Source: Actinomycetes bacterium
GTDB lineage: Bacteria; Actinomycetota; Actinomycetes; Mycobacteriales; Mycobacteriaceae
Assembly (NCBI GenBank): GCA_023461275.1
Contig: JAEYMI010000098.1
Coordinates: 1 to 58,579 of the forward strand
Length of the DNA: 58,579 nt
Reading direction: 5' to 3'
How positions within the stretch are numbered: position 1 is the stretch's first letter; every line of letters starts with the position of its first letter. The notes under the pieces are model-generated. The model did no database searches. It was not told where the DNA came from and saw only the letters and a list, made by a program, of their open reading frames with translations. Positions 29,271 through 36,956 of the stretch are shown here, one piece after another. The translations under genes were made by a program, and so were the position numbers.

Positions 29271-29642
29271 TCAGGTGATCTCGAACCCCAGCCTGCGTGC
29301 CGCCCGAGCCTTCTGCCGGGAGGCCCGCAGCCGTCGCAGACGCTTCACCAGCATGGGATCGGCGGCCAATGCCTCGGGCCGATCGACCAACGCGTTGAGG
29401 ACTTGGTAATACCTGGTCGCCGAAAGCCCGAACAGCTCCTTGATCGCTTCTTCCTTGGCCCCCGCGTACTTCCACCACTGTCGCTCGAACGCCAGGATGT
29501 CTCGTTCCCGACGGGACAGCCCGTCGACCCCTAGTTCGTGCGGATCCCCCGCATTGGCCTCGCCCAACGACTGGTCGGCGGAAACTTCTCCGGGTCTGGC
29601 CTGATCGCCCTGCTTCTGGCTTCGCGCAGCTGCGCCGTCCAT
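29271..29642 (-). CDS. DUF3263 protein (Rv0430-like)
   Basis: 123 residues. A disordered N-terminal 40 residues precedes a conserved core, LSRRERDILAFERQWWKYAGAKEEAI, then a helix-turn-helix-like stretch KELFGLSATRYYQVLNALVD and a basic tail LVKRLRRLRASRQKARAARR. The pattern is that of the actinobacterial DUF3263 family. The helix-turn-helix and basic tail suggest nucleic-acid binding, which is inference. It is divergent from def across a 226-bp gap containing a small inverted repeat (GTGGTT 29735-29740 with AACCAC 29752-29757). Confidence 0.85.
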   Translation of the reverse strand: MDGAAARSQKQGDQARPGEVSADQSLGEANAGDPHELGVDGLSRRERDILAFERQWWKYAGAKEEAIKELFGLSATRYYQVLNALVDRPEALAADPMLVKRLRRLRASRQKARAARRLGFEIT

Positions 29643-29868
29643 CTCGCTCCCTCAAGATTCGCCTGCACTCACACACCACCACGATGAATGACGACGCTGA
29701 AGACCATTGAGTTCAGCGAAGAAATCACAGCAGTGTGGTTCGCTGTTATCTAACCACGGCCACCCTTGCCGGACGCGCTGTGACTCGCCCGATGTGCCCC
29801 GAAGTAAGTGTGCCGGTGGACAAGCCTCGGTGGCCGCGGCGTCCGGTTGCCGCAGTACGCTTCTCGGC

Positions 29869-30471
29869 ATGGCAATTCTCCCGATCTGCATCATCGGTGA
29901 GCCGGTGCTCCACCAATCGACCACGCCGGTCGAACTCGACGCGCAGCAGCGGCCATCAGCCGAGATCGTCACCCTTCTCGACGACATGTACGAGACGATG
30001 GACGCCGCCCACGGAGTGGGGCTGGCCGCCAATCAGGTCGGGGTGGGCCTGCGGATGTTCGTCTACGACTGCCCCGACGACCGGGCACTGAGCACCCGAC
30101 GACGCGGCGAGGTGATCAACCCGGTTCTGGAGACCTCGGAGATCCCGGAGACGATGCCCGATCCCGACGACAACGACGAGGGCTGCCTCTCGGTCCCCGG
30201 TGAGCAGTTCCCCACCGGCCGGGCCGACTGGGCGCGGGTGACCGGCACCGACCGCAACGGTGACGAGGTGGTCCTCGAGGGCACCGGGTTCTTCGCCCGC
30301 ATGCTGCAGCACGAGACCGGGCATCTCGACGGTTTCCTCTACGTCGACGTTCTGATGGGCCGCAACGCGCGGGCGGCCAAGAAGGCCGTCAAGAAAGCCG
30401 GCTGGGGGGTGCCCGGACTCACCTGGACACCCGGCACCGTCGAGGATCCCTTCGGCCACGACGACGACTGA
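29869..30471 (+). CDS. def: Peptide deformylase
   Basis: 200-residue metalloenzyme removing the N-formyl group from new proteins. ATG 29869 is chosen because MAILPICIIGEPVLHQ aligns with the normal family N-terminus; the longer in-frame extension from 29707 has no such match. All three signature motifs are present: GVGLAANQ (49-56), EGCLS with metal ligand Cys106, and the HExxH motif at 148-152 (H-E-T-G-H), followed by LDG. The C-terminal tail (about 170-200) is a mycobacterial-type extension. It opens a run of five tightly spaced plus-strand genes ending with xthA. Confidence 0.96.
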   Translation: MAILPICIIGEPVLHQSTTPVELDAQQRPSAEIVTLLDDMYETMDAAHGVGLAANQVGVGLRMFVYDCPDDRALSTRRRGEVINPVLETSEIPETMPDPDDNDEGCLSVPGEQFPTGRADWARVTGTDRNGDEVVLEGTGFFARMLQHETGHLDGFLYVDVLMGRNARAAKKAVKKAGWGVPGLTWTPGTVEDPFGHDDD

Positions 30472-30478
30472 TCCGACC

Positions 30479-31495
30479 ATGCGGGTCTACCTCGGCGACC
30501 GGGTGGTGGTGCGCTACCGGCTGGGTGAGCGCTCCCCCGCGGATTGGCGCCCGACGCCCAATCCGAATCCGACGCCGGGGTCGACGCTGCCGGCGCTGTC
30601 CGACATCACCGGAATCCTGCGCGACGGTGGCGACCCGATGATCGTCGAACGCGACGGCACACCCGAGTCGATCCCGGCGTCGGCGGTGGTCTCGGTGCGG
30701 GTCCTATCCCGGGTCACCGTGCGCAACTCCGAGATTCGTGCGCTGGAAACGGCGGCCGCGAAAGCATGGCCCGGGGTGGAATCGGCGTGGATCGGCGGCT
30801 GGTTGGTCCGCGCCGGCGGGGGCTTCACCCGTCGGGCCAATTCGGCGGTGCCGCTGGACCTCGGTGCGCGCGCCGACGCCGAAACGCTGGCCGCCATCGG
30901 CGCCTGGTATTCCGCACGTGGCCTTCCGACGTTGCTCGCCGTGCCCGAACGACTGCTGCCCGGCAACCGGATCGGCACACCGGCGAGCGGCGAAGTCCAG
31001 ATACTGGTGCGCGACATCGCTTTTCCCGACGACACATCCGACGGGGATCTGCTCGACGGGGTGCTGTTCGACTCGGTCCCCACCTCGGACTGGTTGCGCG
31101 CCTACCGCGGGGACAACGTGGACACCGATATCGCCGCGGCGGTGGTGTCGGCCGTCGACGGCGCGGTCACCTTCGCGTCGGTGCACGATGCCGATGGCGC
31201 CCTGACTGCGATCGGGCGAGGCGCGGTGACCCGCGACCCGGACGGCACCGCGTGGCTGGGCATCACCGCGCTGTGGACGCGACCGGACACCCGACGTCGC
31301 GGACTGTCGTCGCAGGTGGTGCATGCGCTCATCGCCTGGGGGTCGGCCGCGGGCGCCACCCGTGGGTACGTACAGGTCGAGGCCGACAACGAGATCGCCG
31401 GAAACTGGTATCGGCGCCTCGGATTCGGCTTGCACCACCGATCACGTTATGAACGGCTCGACCCACCAGACATCGCGTCCGATGACCTACGGTGA
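30479..31495 (+). CDS. GNAT-family acetyltransferase (Rv0428c-like)
   Basis: 338 residues starting 7 bp after def. The N-terminal roughly 80 residues look like a small beta domain (VVVRYRLGER...). The C-terminal half is a GNAT fold with the acetyl-CoA motif LWTRPDTRRRGLSSQVVHAL, then YVQVEADNEIAGNWYRRLGF. The order def then large GNAT then xthA matches M. tuberculosis Rv0429c-Rv0427c. Substrate unknown. Its TGA overlaps the next gene's GTG start (GTGA). Confidence 0.88.
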   Translation: MRVYLGDRVVVRYRLGERSPADWRPTPNPNPTPGSTLPALSDITGILRDGGDPMIVERDGTPESIPASAVVSVRVLSRVTVRNSEIRALETAAAKAWPGVESAWIGGWLVRAGGGFTRRANSAVPLDLGARADAETLAAIGAWYSARGLPTLLAVPERLLPGNRIGTPASGEVQILVRDIAFPDDTSDGDLLDGVLFDSVPTSDWLRAYRGDNVDTDIAAAVVSAVDGAVTFASVHDADGALTAIGRGAVTRDPDGTAWLGITALWTRPDTRRRGLSSQVVHALIAWGSAAGATRGYVQVEADNEIAGNWYRRLGFGLHHRSRYERLDPPDIASDDLR

Positions 31496-32073
31496 AACCG
31501 ATGCCCACACCATCTGCTCAGAACCGTTCCGTCGCCAAGCGCCGACGCCAGGCCGTCACCACCGCCATCGCCCTCGTGGTGATCGCGGTGGTCGTCGCGA
31601 TCACCTGGGTGATCAACAACCGCGCTGAGAACACCACACCTACCTCCGGATCTGCCGCGGCGACGGCGGCCAAAACGTCCGGGACTAAAACATCCGGTGC
31701 CAAGACGGGGGCTGCGAAGACATCAGCGGCGAAGTCGGGAGCCGCGAAGTCGTCGGCGAAGCGGACGCCGACCGCGGCCCAGGGTGGCGTACCGGCGAAT
31801 GCCGCTGCGACACTCGCGCTGATCGATGCCGGCCGATGGCCTCCCGCCGACGCACCGGGAACCAACGGCGGCACCGATTTTCGGAACAACGAGCGCCGGT
31901 TGCCCACCAAGGACGCCCAGGGACGGCGGATCACCTACGAGGAGTGGGACGTCAACGCGAAGAAACCCGGACGCGGCCGGGATGCCGAACGGATCGTCAC
32001 CGGCAGCGACGGCTCCGCCTGGTACACCGGCGACCATTATCAGACATTCATCGTGATGCGAGGGCCCAGCTGA
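31492..32073 (+). CDS. Secreted or membrane-tethered guanyl-specific ribonuclease (RNase Sa/barnase type)
   Basis: 193 residues from GTG 31492; ATG 31501 is an alternative. The N-terminus is basic, then a single hydrophobic segment (about 21-40) acting as signal or anchor, then an Ala/Lys/Ser/Thr-rich linker. The last 95 residues match microbial ribonucleases: FRNNERRLPT, EEWDV, RGRDAERIVTG and YTGDHYQTF. Catalytic residues expected from RNase Sa are in place: Glu151, Arg163, Arg167 and His182. It is immediately followed, with start-stop overlap, by a barstar-like gene, so it is probably a toxic RNase with its own inhibitor. It could be an extracellular nutrient RNase, an anti-competitor toxin or a stress toxin. 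Confidence 0.88.
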   Translation: MKPMPTPSAQNRSVAKRRRQAVTTAIALVVIAVVVAITWVINNRAENTTPTSGSAAATAAKTSGTKTSGAKTGAAKTSAAKSGAAKSSAKRTPTAAQGGVPANAAATLALIDAGRWPPADAPGTNGGTDFRNNERRLPTKDAQGRRITYEEWDVNAKKPGRGRDAERIVTGSDGSAWYTGDHYQTFIVMRGPS

Positions 32074-32651
32074 TGAGCACACCGACCTCGAACGGCACGT
32101 CGAAGCAGCCACAATCGTTGGGGCAGTTCATCTCCGGTGCCGCGAAGCGCGGTCCGGTCGTCGGGTTGTGCACGTCGGATGCGGTGGTGTCGGCGGCGTC
32201 CGACGACACCTCGCCGGTCGACGCGACGGTGGTCACCGTCGACGGGCGATCGATGGCCACCGTCGACGACCTGATGGACACCTTCGCGGCCGCATGGGAC
32301 TTCCCGTCGTATTTCGGACGCAATCGTGATGCCTTCGACGAATGCATGCGCGAACTCGAACCCACCACCGCGCAGCGAATCCTGTTGACCCACATCACCA
32401 ATGCATCGTTGCTGTTGCGGACCGATGCCGATCAGCTCGGCTGGTTCGTCGACTCGCTGCAGTTCTATCGCAGGCACTACCGCGATATCGCCGACGATCC
32501 GGCGACATTCGCGGTGCTGCTCTCGACCCACCCCGACACGGTGTCGAGCGTCGAATCCCGTTGGGCCGACGTCGGAGTGCCGCTGCCGGAGATTGCCGTG
32601 CCGGAGACTGCCGTGGACGACACGGGCGACGAATCCGAGGACGTCGACTGA
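32073..32651 (+). CDS. Barstar-family ribonuclease inhibitor
   Basis: 192 residues. ATG 32073 overlaps the ribonuclease stop (TGATG), indicating coupled expression. The central part has the barstar hallmark: VDGRSMATVDDLMDTFAAAW then DFPSYFGRNRDAFDECMREL, the helix-loop carrying the acidic residues that plug barnase-type active sites. It is longer than classical barstar (about 90 residues), with an N-terminal extension of about 45 and an acidic C-terminal tail. It has no signal peptide, so it should act in the cytosol and protect the producer from its own RNase. Confidence 0.88.
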   Translation: MSTPTSNGTSKQPQSLGQFISGAAKRGPVVGLCTSDAVVSAASDDTSPVDATVVTVDGRSMATVDDLMDTFAAAWDFPSYFGRNRDAFDECMRELEPTTAQRILLTHITNASLLLRTDADQLGWFVDSLQFYRRHYRDIADDPATFAVLLSTHPDTVSSVESRWADVGVPLPEIAVPETAVDDTGDESEDVD

Positions 32652-32652
32652 C

Positions 32653-33462
32653 GTGCGGATCGCGACCTGGAACGTCAATTCGATCCGCACCCGATCGGAA
32701 ACGGTGGTGCGGTGGTGCGAGCGCAACGAGGTCGATGTGCTCGCCATGCAAGAGACCAAATGCACCGACGACCAGTTCCCGGTGATGAGTTTCCTCGCGG
32801 CCGGATACGACGTCGCGTTCACCGGGCAGGGCCCGTTCAACGGCGTCGCGATCGCATCCCGGGTGGGGCTCGACGACGTCGAGATCGGCTTCGAGGGACA
32901 ACCCCGATTCCCGGACGGGCCATCGGGAATCGTTGAGGCACGGGCAATCTCGGCGCGCTGCGACGGGGTGCGGGTGTGGAGCCTGTACGTACCGAACGGA
33001 CGCACCCTCGACGACCCGCATTACACTTACAAGCTCGCCTGGCTCGACGCGCTGCACGGTTTGGCCGCGCTGTGGCTCGCACACGATCCGGCCGCGGAGA
33101 TCGCGATGGCCGGCGACTGGAACGTCGCGCCCACCGACACCGACGTCTGGGATGCGGCGGCCTTCGACGGCAAGCCGCACGTCTCCGAACCCGAACGTGC
33201 TGCGGTGCAAGCATTTCGCGATGCCGGTTTCATCGACTCGGCCCTGCCGTACGCGCCCGGCTACACGTTCTGGGATTACACCGAGCTTCGCTTCCCGCGC
33301 AATCAGGGGATGCGGATCGACTACATCCTGACCTCGGCCGCATGTGAGGACCGGGTCCGCGGCGCGTGGGTGGATCGCGAGGCGCGCAAGGGCAAAGGGG
33401 CCAGCGACCACGCCCCGGTGATCCTCGAGCTGACCGGCGGCAGCGGGCCGGTCTTCCGATAA
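32653..33462 (+). CDS. xthA: Exodeoxyribonuclease III / AP endonuclease
   Basis: 269-residue Mg-dependent DNA repair enzyme of the exonuclease III family, cutting at abasic sites. GTG 32653 begins right after the barstar stop and gives the standard start M-R-I-A-T-W-N-V-N-S-I-R. Other motifs: LAMQETKCTDDQFP (metal-binding Glu), GDWNVAPTDTDVW, and SDHAPVILEL (catalytic Asp-His). Length is normal. It is the last gene of the def-led operon; its 3' end runs into a 21-bp repeat array. Confidence 0.95.
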   Translation: MRIATWNVNSIRTRSETVVRWCERNEVDVLAMQETKCTDDQFPVMSFLAAGYDVAFTGQGPFNGVAIASRVGLDDVEIGFEGQPRFPDGPSGIVEARAISARCDGVRVWSLYVPNGRTLDDPHYTYKLAWLDALHGLAALWLAHDPAAEIAMAGDWNVAPTDTDVWDAAAFDGKPHVSEPERAAVQAFRDAGFIDSALPYAPGYTFWDYTELRFPRNQGMRIDYILTSAACEDRVRGAWVDREARKGKGASDHAPVILELTGGSGPVFR

Positions 33463-33470
33463 CCCGCCTC

Positions 33471-33638
33471 GTCGACGGCGCCCTCACCAGCGTCGACGGC
33501 GCCCAAGTTCACGTCGACGGCGCCCGGGTTCCCGTCGACGGCGCCCAAGTTCACGTCGAGAGCGCCCAAGTTCACGTCGACGGCGCCCGGGTTCACATCG
33601 AGAGCGCCCACGCTCCCGTCGACAGCGCCCGACTCAGC
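33471..33638 (-). repeat. 21-bp tandem repeat array 1 (8 units)
   Basis: Eight units of exactly 21 bp start at 33471, 33492, 33513, 33534, 33555, 33576, 33597 and 33618. Each begins GTCGACGGCGCC or a close variant on the plus strand, followed by 9 variable bases (often CAAGTTCAC or CGGGTTCAC). The core joins two palindromes, GTCGAC and GGCGCC. The array fills the space between the convergent xthA and siderophore-interacting genes, and the stop codon of the latter (33634-33636) lies in the last unit. In the minus orientation the units read GGCGCC-GTCGAC like arrays 2-4. Confidence 0.95.
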
Positions 33639-34389
33639 CGAAGGACTTGCCCGGAATCCAGTACGCCTGCGCTTTGATCGACTTCTTGCCGAGCTTGTAG
33701 TCGGACTTAAACAACGCGACGACGGCCCGCGTGCTCACCGAATCGAGTGCGGCCCAACCGAAGTGACCGTCGGCGTCGAAAGCTGCCGAGCGCACCGCGT
33801 CGACGAGTGCCGCGCCGTCACGCTCCCGGGGAATCCAATGCACGGTGTCCTGCGGGCGTGCTCGCAGAACCAGTTCTTTGTCGCTGTCGTGCTGATACTC
33901 GAACCACACCGTGGCCGGGGTGTCCGGCTGCGACGAGGCGGAGATCGCGTCGAGCAGGGAGTTGATCGCGGCCATCGAGGCGGTGTCGCCGGCGATGAGG
34001 AAACCCTTCGGCTGCGGGTTCGGCCATTCGAATTTGGTACCCATGACGGTTGCGGTGATCTCGTCGCCCGGCGTCGCGGACTGGGCCCATCGTGCGGCGG
34101 CGCCGTCGTGCACGGCGAACTCGATGGAGAACGTATCGGTCGCGGGATTGGGGTCGACGAGCGTGTAGCCGCGTTGATGCAGCTTGCCGTCGGACTCGAA
34201 CCACATGCGCACCCACATGGTGGGATGCAGCTTGCCCGTCGCCAGGATGCCGCCGCCGGTGAAACCGAGCCGCATGTAGTGGTCGGTGACCTGCTCGACG
34301 CTGGTTACGGTGAACCGGTAATCGTCGGCCCCGAACAATTTGAGCACCGCGCCCTGCCAGCCGCGCCCCTTGGTGGACACCTCGCCCAT
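33634..34389 (-). CDS. Siderophore-interacting protein (ferric-siderophore reductase)
   Basis: 251-residue flavoprotein of the SIP (ViuB-like) family that reduces ferric siderophores in the cytosol to release iron. Features: the N-terminal FAD-binding barrel with KLHQRGYTLVDPNP (the family R-x-Y-T flavin motif) and FSIEFAVHDGAAARWAQSATPGD, then an NAD(P)H domain with KGFLIAGDTASMAAINSLLD and the C-terminal GKKSIKAQAYWIPGKSFG. An IdeR/DtxR-like iron box at 34420-34438 lies 31-49 bp upstream, so expression should rise when iron is low. It is flanked on both sides by 21-bp repeat arrays in opposite orientation. No siderophore biosynthesis genes are adjacent; the NRPS is about 7 kb away. Confidence 0.92.
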   Translation of the reverse strand: MGEVSTKGRGWQGAVLKLFGADDYRFTVTSVEQVTDHYMRLGFTGGGILATGKLHPTMWVRMWFESDGKLHQRGYTLVDPNPATDTFSIEFAVHDGAAARWAQSATPGDEITATVMGTKFEWPNPQPKGFLIAGDTASMAAINSLLDAISASSQPDTPATVWFEYQHDSDKELVLRARPQDTVHWIPRERDGAALVDAVRSAAFDADGHFGWAALDSVSTRAVVALFKSDYKLGKKSIKAQAYWIPGKSFG

Positions 34390-34419
34390 GTCAGCCTCCC
34401 TCGACCCGTTCGTACGAAC

Positions 34420-34438
34420 CGAGGGTAGCCTAAGCTAA
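34420..34438 (-). promoter_or_regulatory. IdeR/DtxR-type iron box
   Basis: The 19 bases CGAGGGTAGCCTAAGCTAA match the iron-box consensus TTAGGTTAGSCTAACCTAA at 15 positions, including the central TAGCCTAA. It sits 31-49 bp before the siderophore-interacting start, where a repressor would block transcription. Confidence 0.75.
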
Positions 34439-34467
34439 AAGAAAGCCCCAGCCCTGCGTCGGCAACG

Positions 34468-34656
34468 GCGCTGTCAATGCAGGGTGGGGCGCTCTCGCTA
34501 AGAGTCCGGGCGCTGTCAACGCAAGCGAGGGCGCTGTCGACGTGAGCGAGGGCGCTGTCGACGTGAGCGAGGGCGCTGTCGACGTGAGGGTGGGCGCTGT
34601 CGACGTGGGTGAGGGCGCCATCGACGTGAGGCTGGGCGCCGTCGACGCTAGACCGG
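34468..34656 (+). repeat. 21-bp tandem repeat array 2 (9 units)
   Basis: Nine 21-bp units begin at 34468 and every 21 bases to 34636. Consensus is GGCGCTGTCGACGTGAGCGAG; the middle units are nearly identical and the first three are more divergent. The last unit contains the stop codon of the minus-strand GNAT gene (34648-34650). Units read in the opposite direction to array 1, so the two arrays bracket the siderophore-interacting gene as inverted sets. Confidence 0.95.
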
Positions 34657-34995
34657 GGACAACGCGACGATGCCCGGGTGCGCGTCGAGGTAGCTCTTGG
34701 TAAACGAGCACACCGGACGCATCCGGGCGCCCTGTTCACGGCAGTAACCGATGACGCCGCGGGTGAGCCGCGTACCCAGTCCGTGGCCGGTGTATTCGTC
34801 GTAGATCACGGTGTGCATGACGGTGATCACGCGTTGTCCATCGCGCTGCTCGGCCGAGTAACCGAGCACACCCACCAGATCGCCTGCCACCCACAGCTCG
34901 AAGCGATCACGTTCTGGATTATGGATGACCTGCGAAATCTGCTGCAGAATCGACTGCGCAGACTGCGGTGGCCGCTGCCTGAATTTCCGTTGCAT
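34648..34995 (-). CDS. Small GNAT-like acetyltransferase
   Basis: 115 residues, the compact COG2388-type N-acetyltransferase-like family. The core reads ERDRFELWVAGDLVGVLGYS, then VITVMHTVIYDEYTGHGLGTRL (acetyl-CoA loop), then GYCREQGARMRPVCSFTKSYL and a terminal HPGIV. All these positions are typical of the group. Substrate unknown. The stop codon lies in array 2. The start at 34995 leaves a roughly 180-bp divergent gap to the thiC riboswitch. Confidence 0.85.
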   Translation of the reverse strand: MQRKFRQRPPQSAQSILQQISQVIHNPERDRFELWVAGDLVGVLGYSAEQRDGQRVITVMHTVIYDEYTGHGLGTRLTRGVIGYCREQGARMRPVCSFTKSYLDAHPGIVALSPV

Positions 34996-35179
34996 GATCG
35001 TCCCCGTACCTTCCTGGCATCAGCCGACGGGTGTCGCCTCCCACAACGCAACCGTCGGCGGGTCGGTTGTGACCCTGGTCACACAGTAGCCTACGGTTTC
35101 GTAACTTGCACGGTTCTGGCCCGATTCGGGTCGAAAGGCCCGGCCCCGCGTAGGCTGGCAACCGCAATCACAACCACAT

Positions 35180-35270
35180 ACCGCGGGGGCTCTCACGACA
35201 CCGAGGGCTGAGATGGCGACAGGCGGTCGCCGACCGCCTGAACCTGTCCGGATAATGCCGGCGTAGGGAG
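35180..35270 (+). promoter_or_regulatory. TPP riboswitch (THI element)
   Basis: Conserved THI-box landmarks in order: GCGGGGGCTCTC, GAGGGCTGAGATGGCG, an internal hairpin pairing GGCGGTCG with CGACCGCC, then CTGAACCTGTCCGGATAATGCCGGCGTAGGGAG. The closing GTAGGGAG at 35263-35270 includes the AGGGAG that serves as the thiC ribosome binding site, 6 bases before ATG. Thiamin pyrophosphate binding would therefore hide the Shine-Dalgarno and block thiC-thiD translation. Confidence 0.95.
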
Positions 35271-35276
35271 ACCGTC

Positions 35277-36956
35277 ATGGGAACACCTGTATCTGCTGCT
35301 ACATCTGCCACCGGGACCGCACCGACCGTCGGGTCGGTGACAACCGGCCCCATTGAGGGCAGCGCCAAGCGCTACCAGGAGCTCGACGGCCTGCGCATTC
35401 CGCACCGTCGGATCTCGCTGACCAACGGCGAACATCTCGACGTCTACGACACCTCCGGCCCGTACACCGACGCCGACGCGACGATCGATCTCGAAGCGGG
35501 CCTGCCCCGCACCCGCGACAGCTGGCACCGCCCCGACGCCGTCGACGGCGCCGCCACCCAATTGGCTTGGGCGCGAGCCGGAATCATCACCGACGAGATG
35601 CGGTTCATCGCAGCCCGGGAGAATTGTGCACCTGAGCTGGTGCGCGACGAGGTGGCGGTCGGCCGCGCGGTGATCCCCGCCAATCATCGTCACCCCGAGT
35701 CCGAGCCGATGATCATCGGCAAGCGCTTCGCGGTGAAAGTCAATGCCAACATCGGCAATTCGGCGGTGCGCAGCTCCATCGCCGACGAGGTGGAGAAGAT
35801 GGTGTGGGCCACCCGATGGGGCGCCGACACCATCATGGACCTGTCCACCGGCAAGGACATCCACCTCACGCGCGAATGGATCATGCGCAACTCGCCGGTG
35901 CCGGTCGGCACCGTGCCGATCTACCAGGCGCTGGAGAAGGTCAACGGCGATCCGACGGCACTGACCTGGGAGATCTACCGCGACACCGTGATCGAGCAGG
36001 CCGAGCAGGGCGTCGACTACATGACCGTCCACGCCGGCGTGCTGCTGCGTTATGTGCCTCTGACCGCGCGTCGGGTCACCGGCATCGTCTCCCGTGGCGG
36101 GTCCATCATGGCCGCCTGGTGCCTGGCACACCACGAGGAATCGTTCCTGTACACCCACTTTCACGAGCTGTGCGAGATCTTCGCGCGCTACGACATCACC
36201 TTCTCCCTCGGCGACGGCCTGCGTCCCGGGTCCATCGCCGACGCCAACGACGAGGCGCAGTTCGCCGAACTGCGCACCCTCGGCGAGCTCACCGGGATCG
36301 CGAAATCCCATGGCGTGCAGGTGATGATCGAAGGTCCCGGCCATGTTCCGATGCACAAGATCGCGGAGAACGTGCGGCTGGAGGAGGAACTGTGCGAGGA
36401 GGCACCGTTCTATACCCTCGGCCCGCTGGCCACCGACATCGCACCCGCCTACGACCACATCACGTCGGCGATCGGTGCGGCCATGGTCGCCCAGGCCGGC
36501 ACCGCGATGCTCTGCTACGTGACACCCAAGGAACACCTCGGCCTCCCCAATCGCGACGACGTCAAGGTCGGCGTGATCACCTACAAGATCGCCGCGCACT
36601 CCGCCGATCTGGCCAAGGGACATCCCGGGGCAACCGACCGTGACAACGCATTGTCCAAGGCGCGCTTCGAGTTCCGGTGGACCGACCAGTTCAACCTGGC
36701 ACTCGATCCGGACACCGCGCGTGAGTACCACGACGAGACGATGCCTGCCGAGCCGGCCAAGACCGCACACTTCTGTTCGATGTGTGGCCCCAAGTTCTGT
36801 TCGATGCGCATCTCCGCAGACGTCCGCACCTACGCCGAGGAGAACGGCCTGGTGACCGCCGAGGACATCGACCGCAAGATCGCGCAGGAGATGGCCGCGA
36901 AGTCGGCGGAGTTCCAGGAGTCGGGCGGGCGCGTGTATCTCCCGCTCACCTCATGA
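35277..36956 (+). CDS. thiC: Phosphomethylpyrimidine synthase
   Basis: 559-residue radical-SAM enzyme turning aminoimidazole ribotide into hydroxymethylpyrimidine phosphate in thiamin synthesis. It carries the non-canonical iron-sulfur motif CxxCx4C at Cys500, Cys503 and Cys508. Other landmarks: AVKVNANIGNS, MDLSTGKDIHLTREWI, MIEGPGHVPMHKI and LPNRDDVKVG. ATG 35277 directly follows the riboswitch. The TGA overlaps the thiD ATG. Length is normal. Confidence 0.98.
   Translation: MGTPVSAATSATGTAPTVGSVTTGPIEGSAKRYQELDGLRIPHRRISLTNGEHLDVYDTSGPYTDADATIDLEAGLPRTRDSWHRPDAVDGAATQLAWARAGIITDEMRFIAARENCAPELVRDEVAVGRAVIPANHRHPESEPMIIGKRFAVKVNANIGNSAVRSSIADEVEKMVWATRWGADTIMDLSTGKDIHLTREWIMRNSPVPVGTVPIYQALEKVNGDPTALTWEIYRDTVIEQAEQGVDYMTVHAGVLLRYVPLTARRVTGIVSRGGSIMAAWCLAHHEESFLYTHFHELCEIFARYDITFSLGDGLRPGSIADANDEAQFAELRTLGELTGIAKSHGVQVMIEGPGHVPMHKIAENVRLEEELCEEAPFYTLGPLATDIAPAYDHITSAIGAAMVAQAGTAMLCYVTPKEHLGLPNRDDVKVGVITYKIAAHSADLAKGHPGATDRDNALSKARFEFRWTDQFNLALDPDTAREYHDETMPAEPAKTAHFCSMCGPKFCSMRISADVRTYAEENGLVTAEDIDRKIAQEMAAKSAEFQESGGRVYLPLTS

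Noticed and set aside
29707..29868. Extended N-terminus of peptide deformylase
   Set aside because: The extra 54 codons have no similarity to the family; ATG 29869 gives the normal deformylase start.
33321..33611. Possible heptapeptide-repeat protein from array 1 (and similar frames in array 2)
   Set aside because: The frame overlaps xthA in antisense. A 21-bp period keeps all frames open automatically, so the open reading is a by-product of the repeat.
7298..34389. NRPS and sip as one siderophore cluster
   Set aside because: They are 7 kb apart on opposite strands with unrelated conserved genes between them. No iron box was seen before the NRPS, and no siderophore exporter or importer is nearby.
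34468..34656. CRISPR array
   Set aside because: Units are contiguous 21-bp repeats without unique spacers of 30 bp or so, and there are no cas genes.
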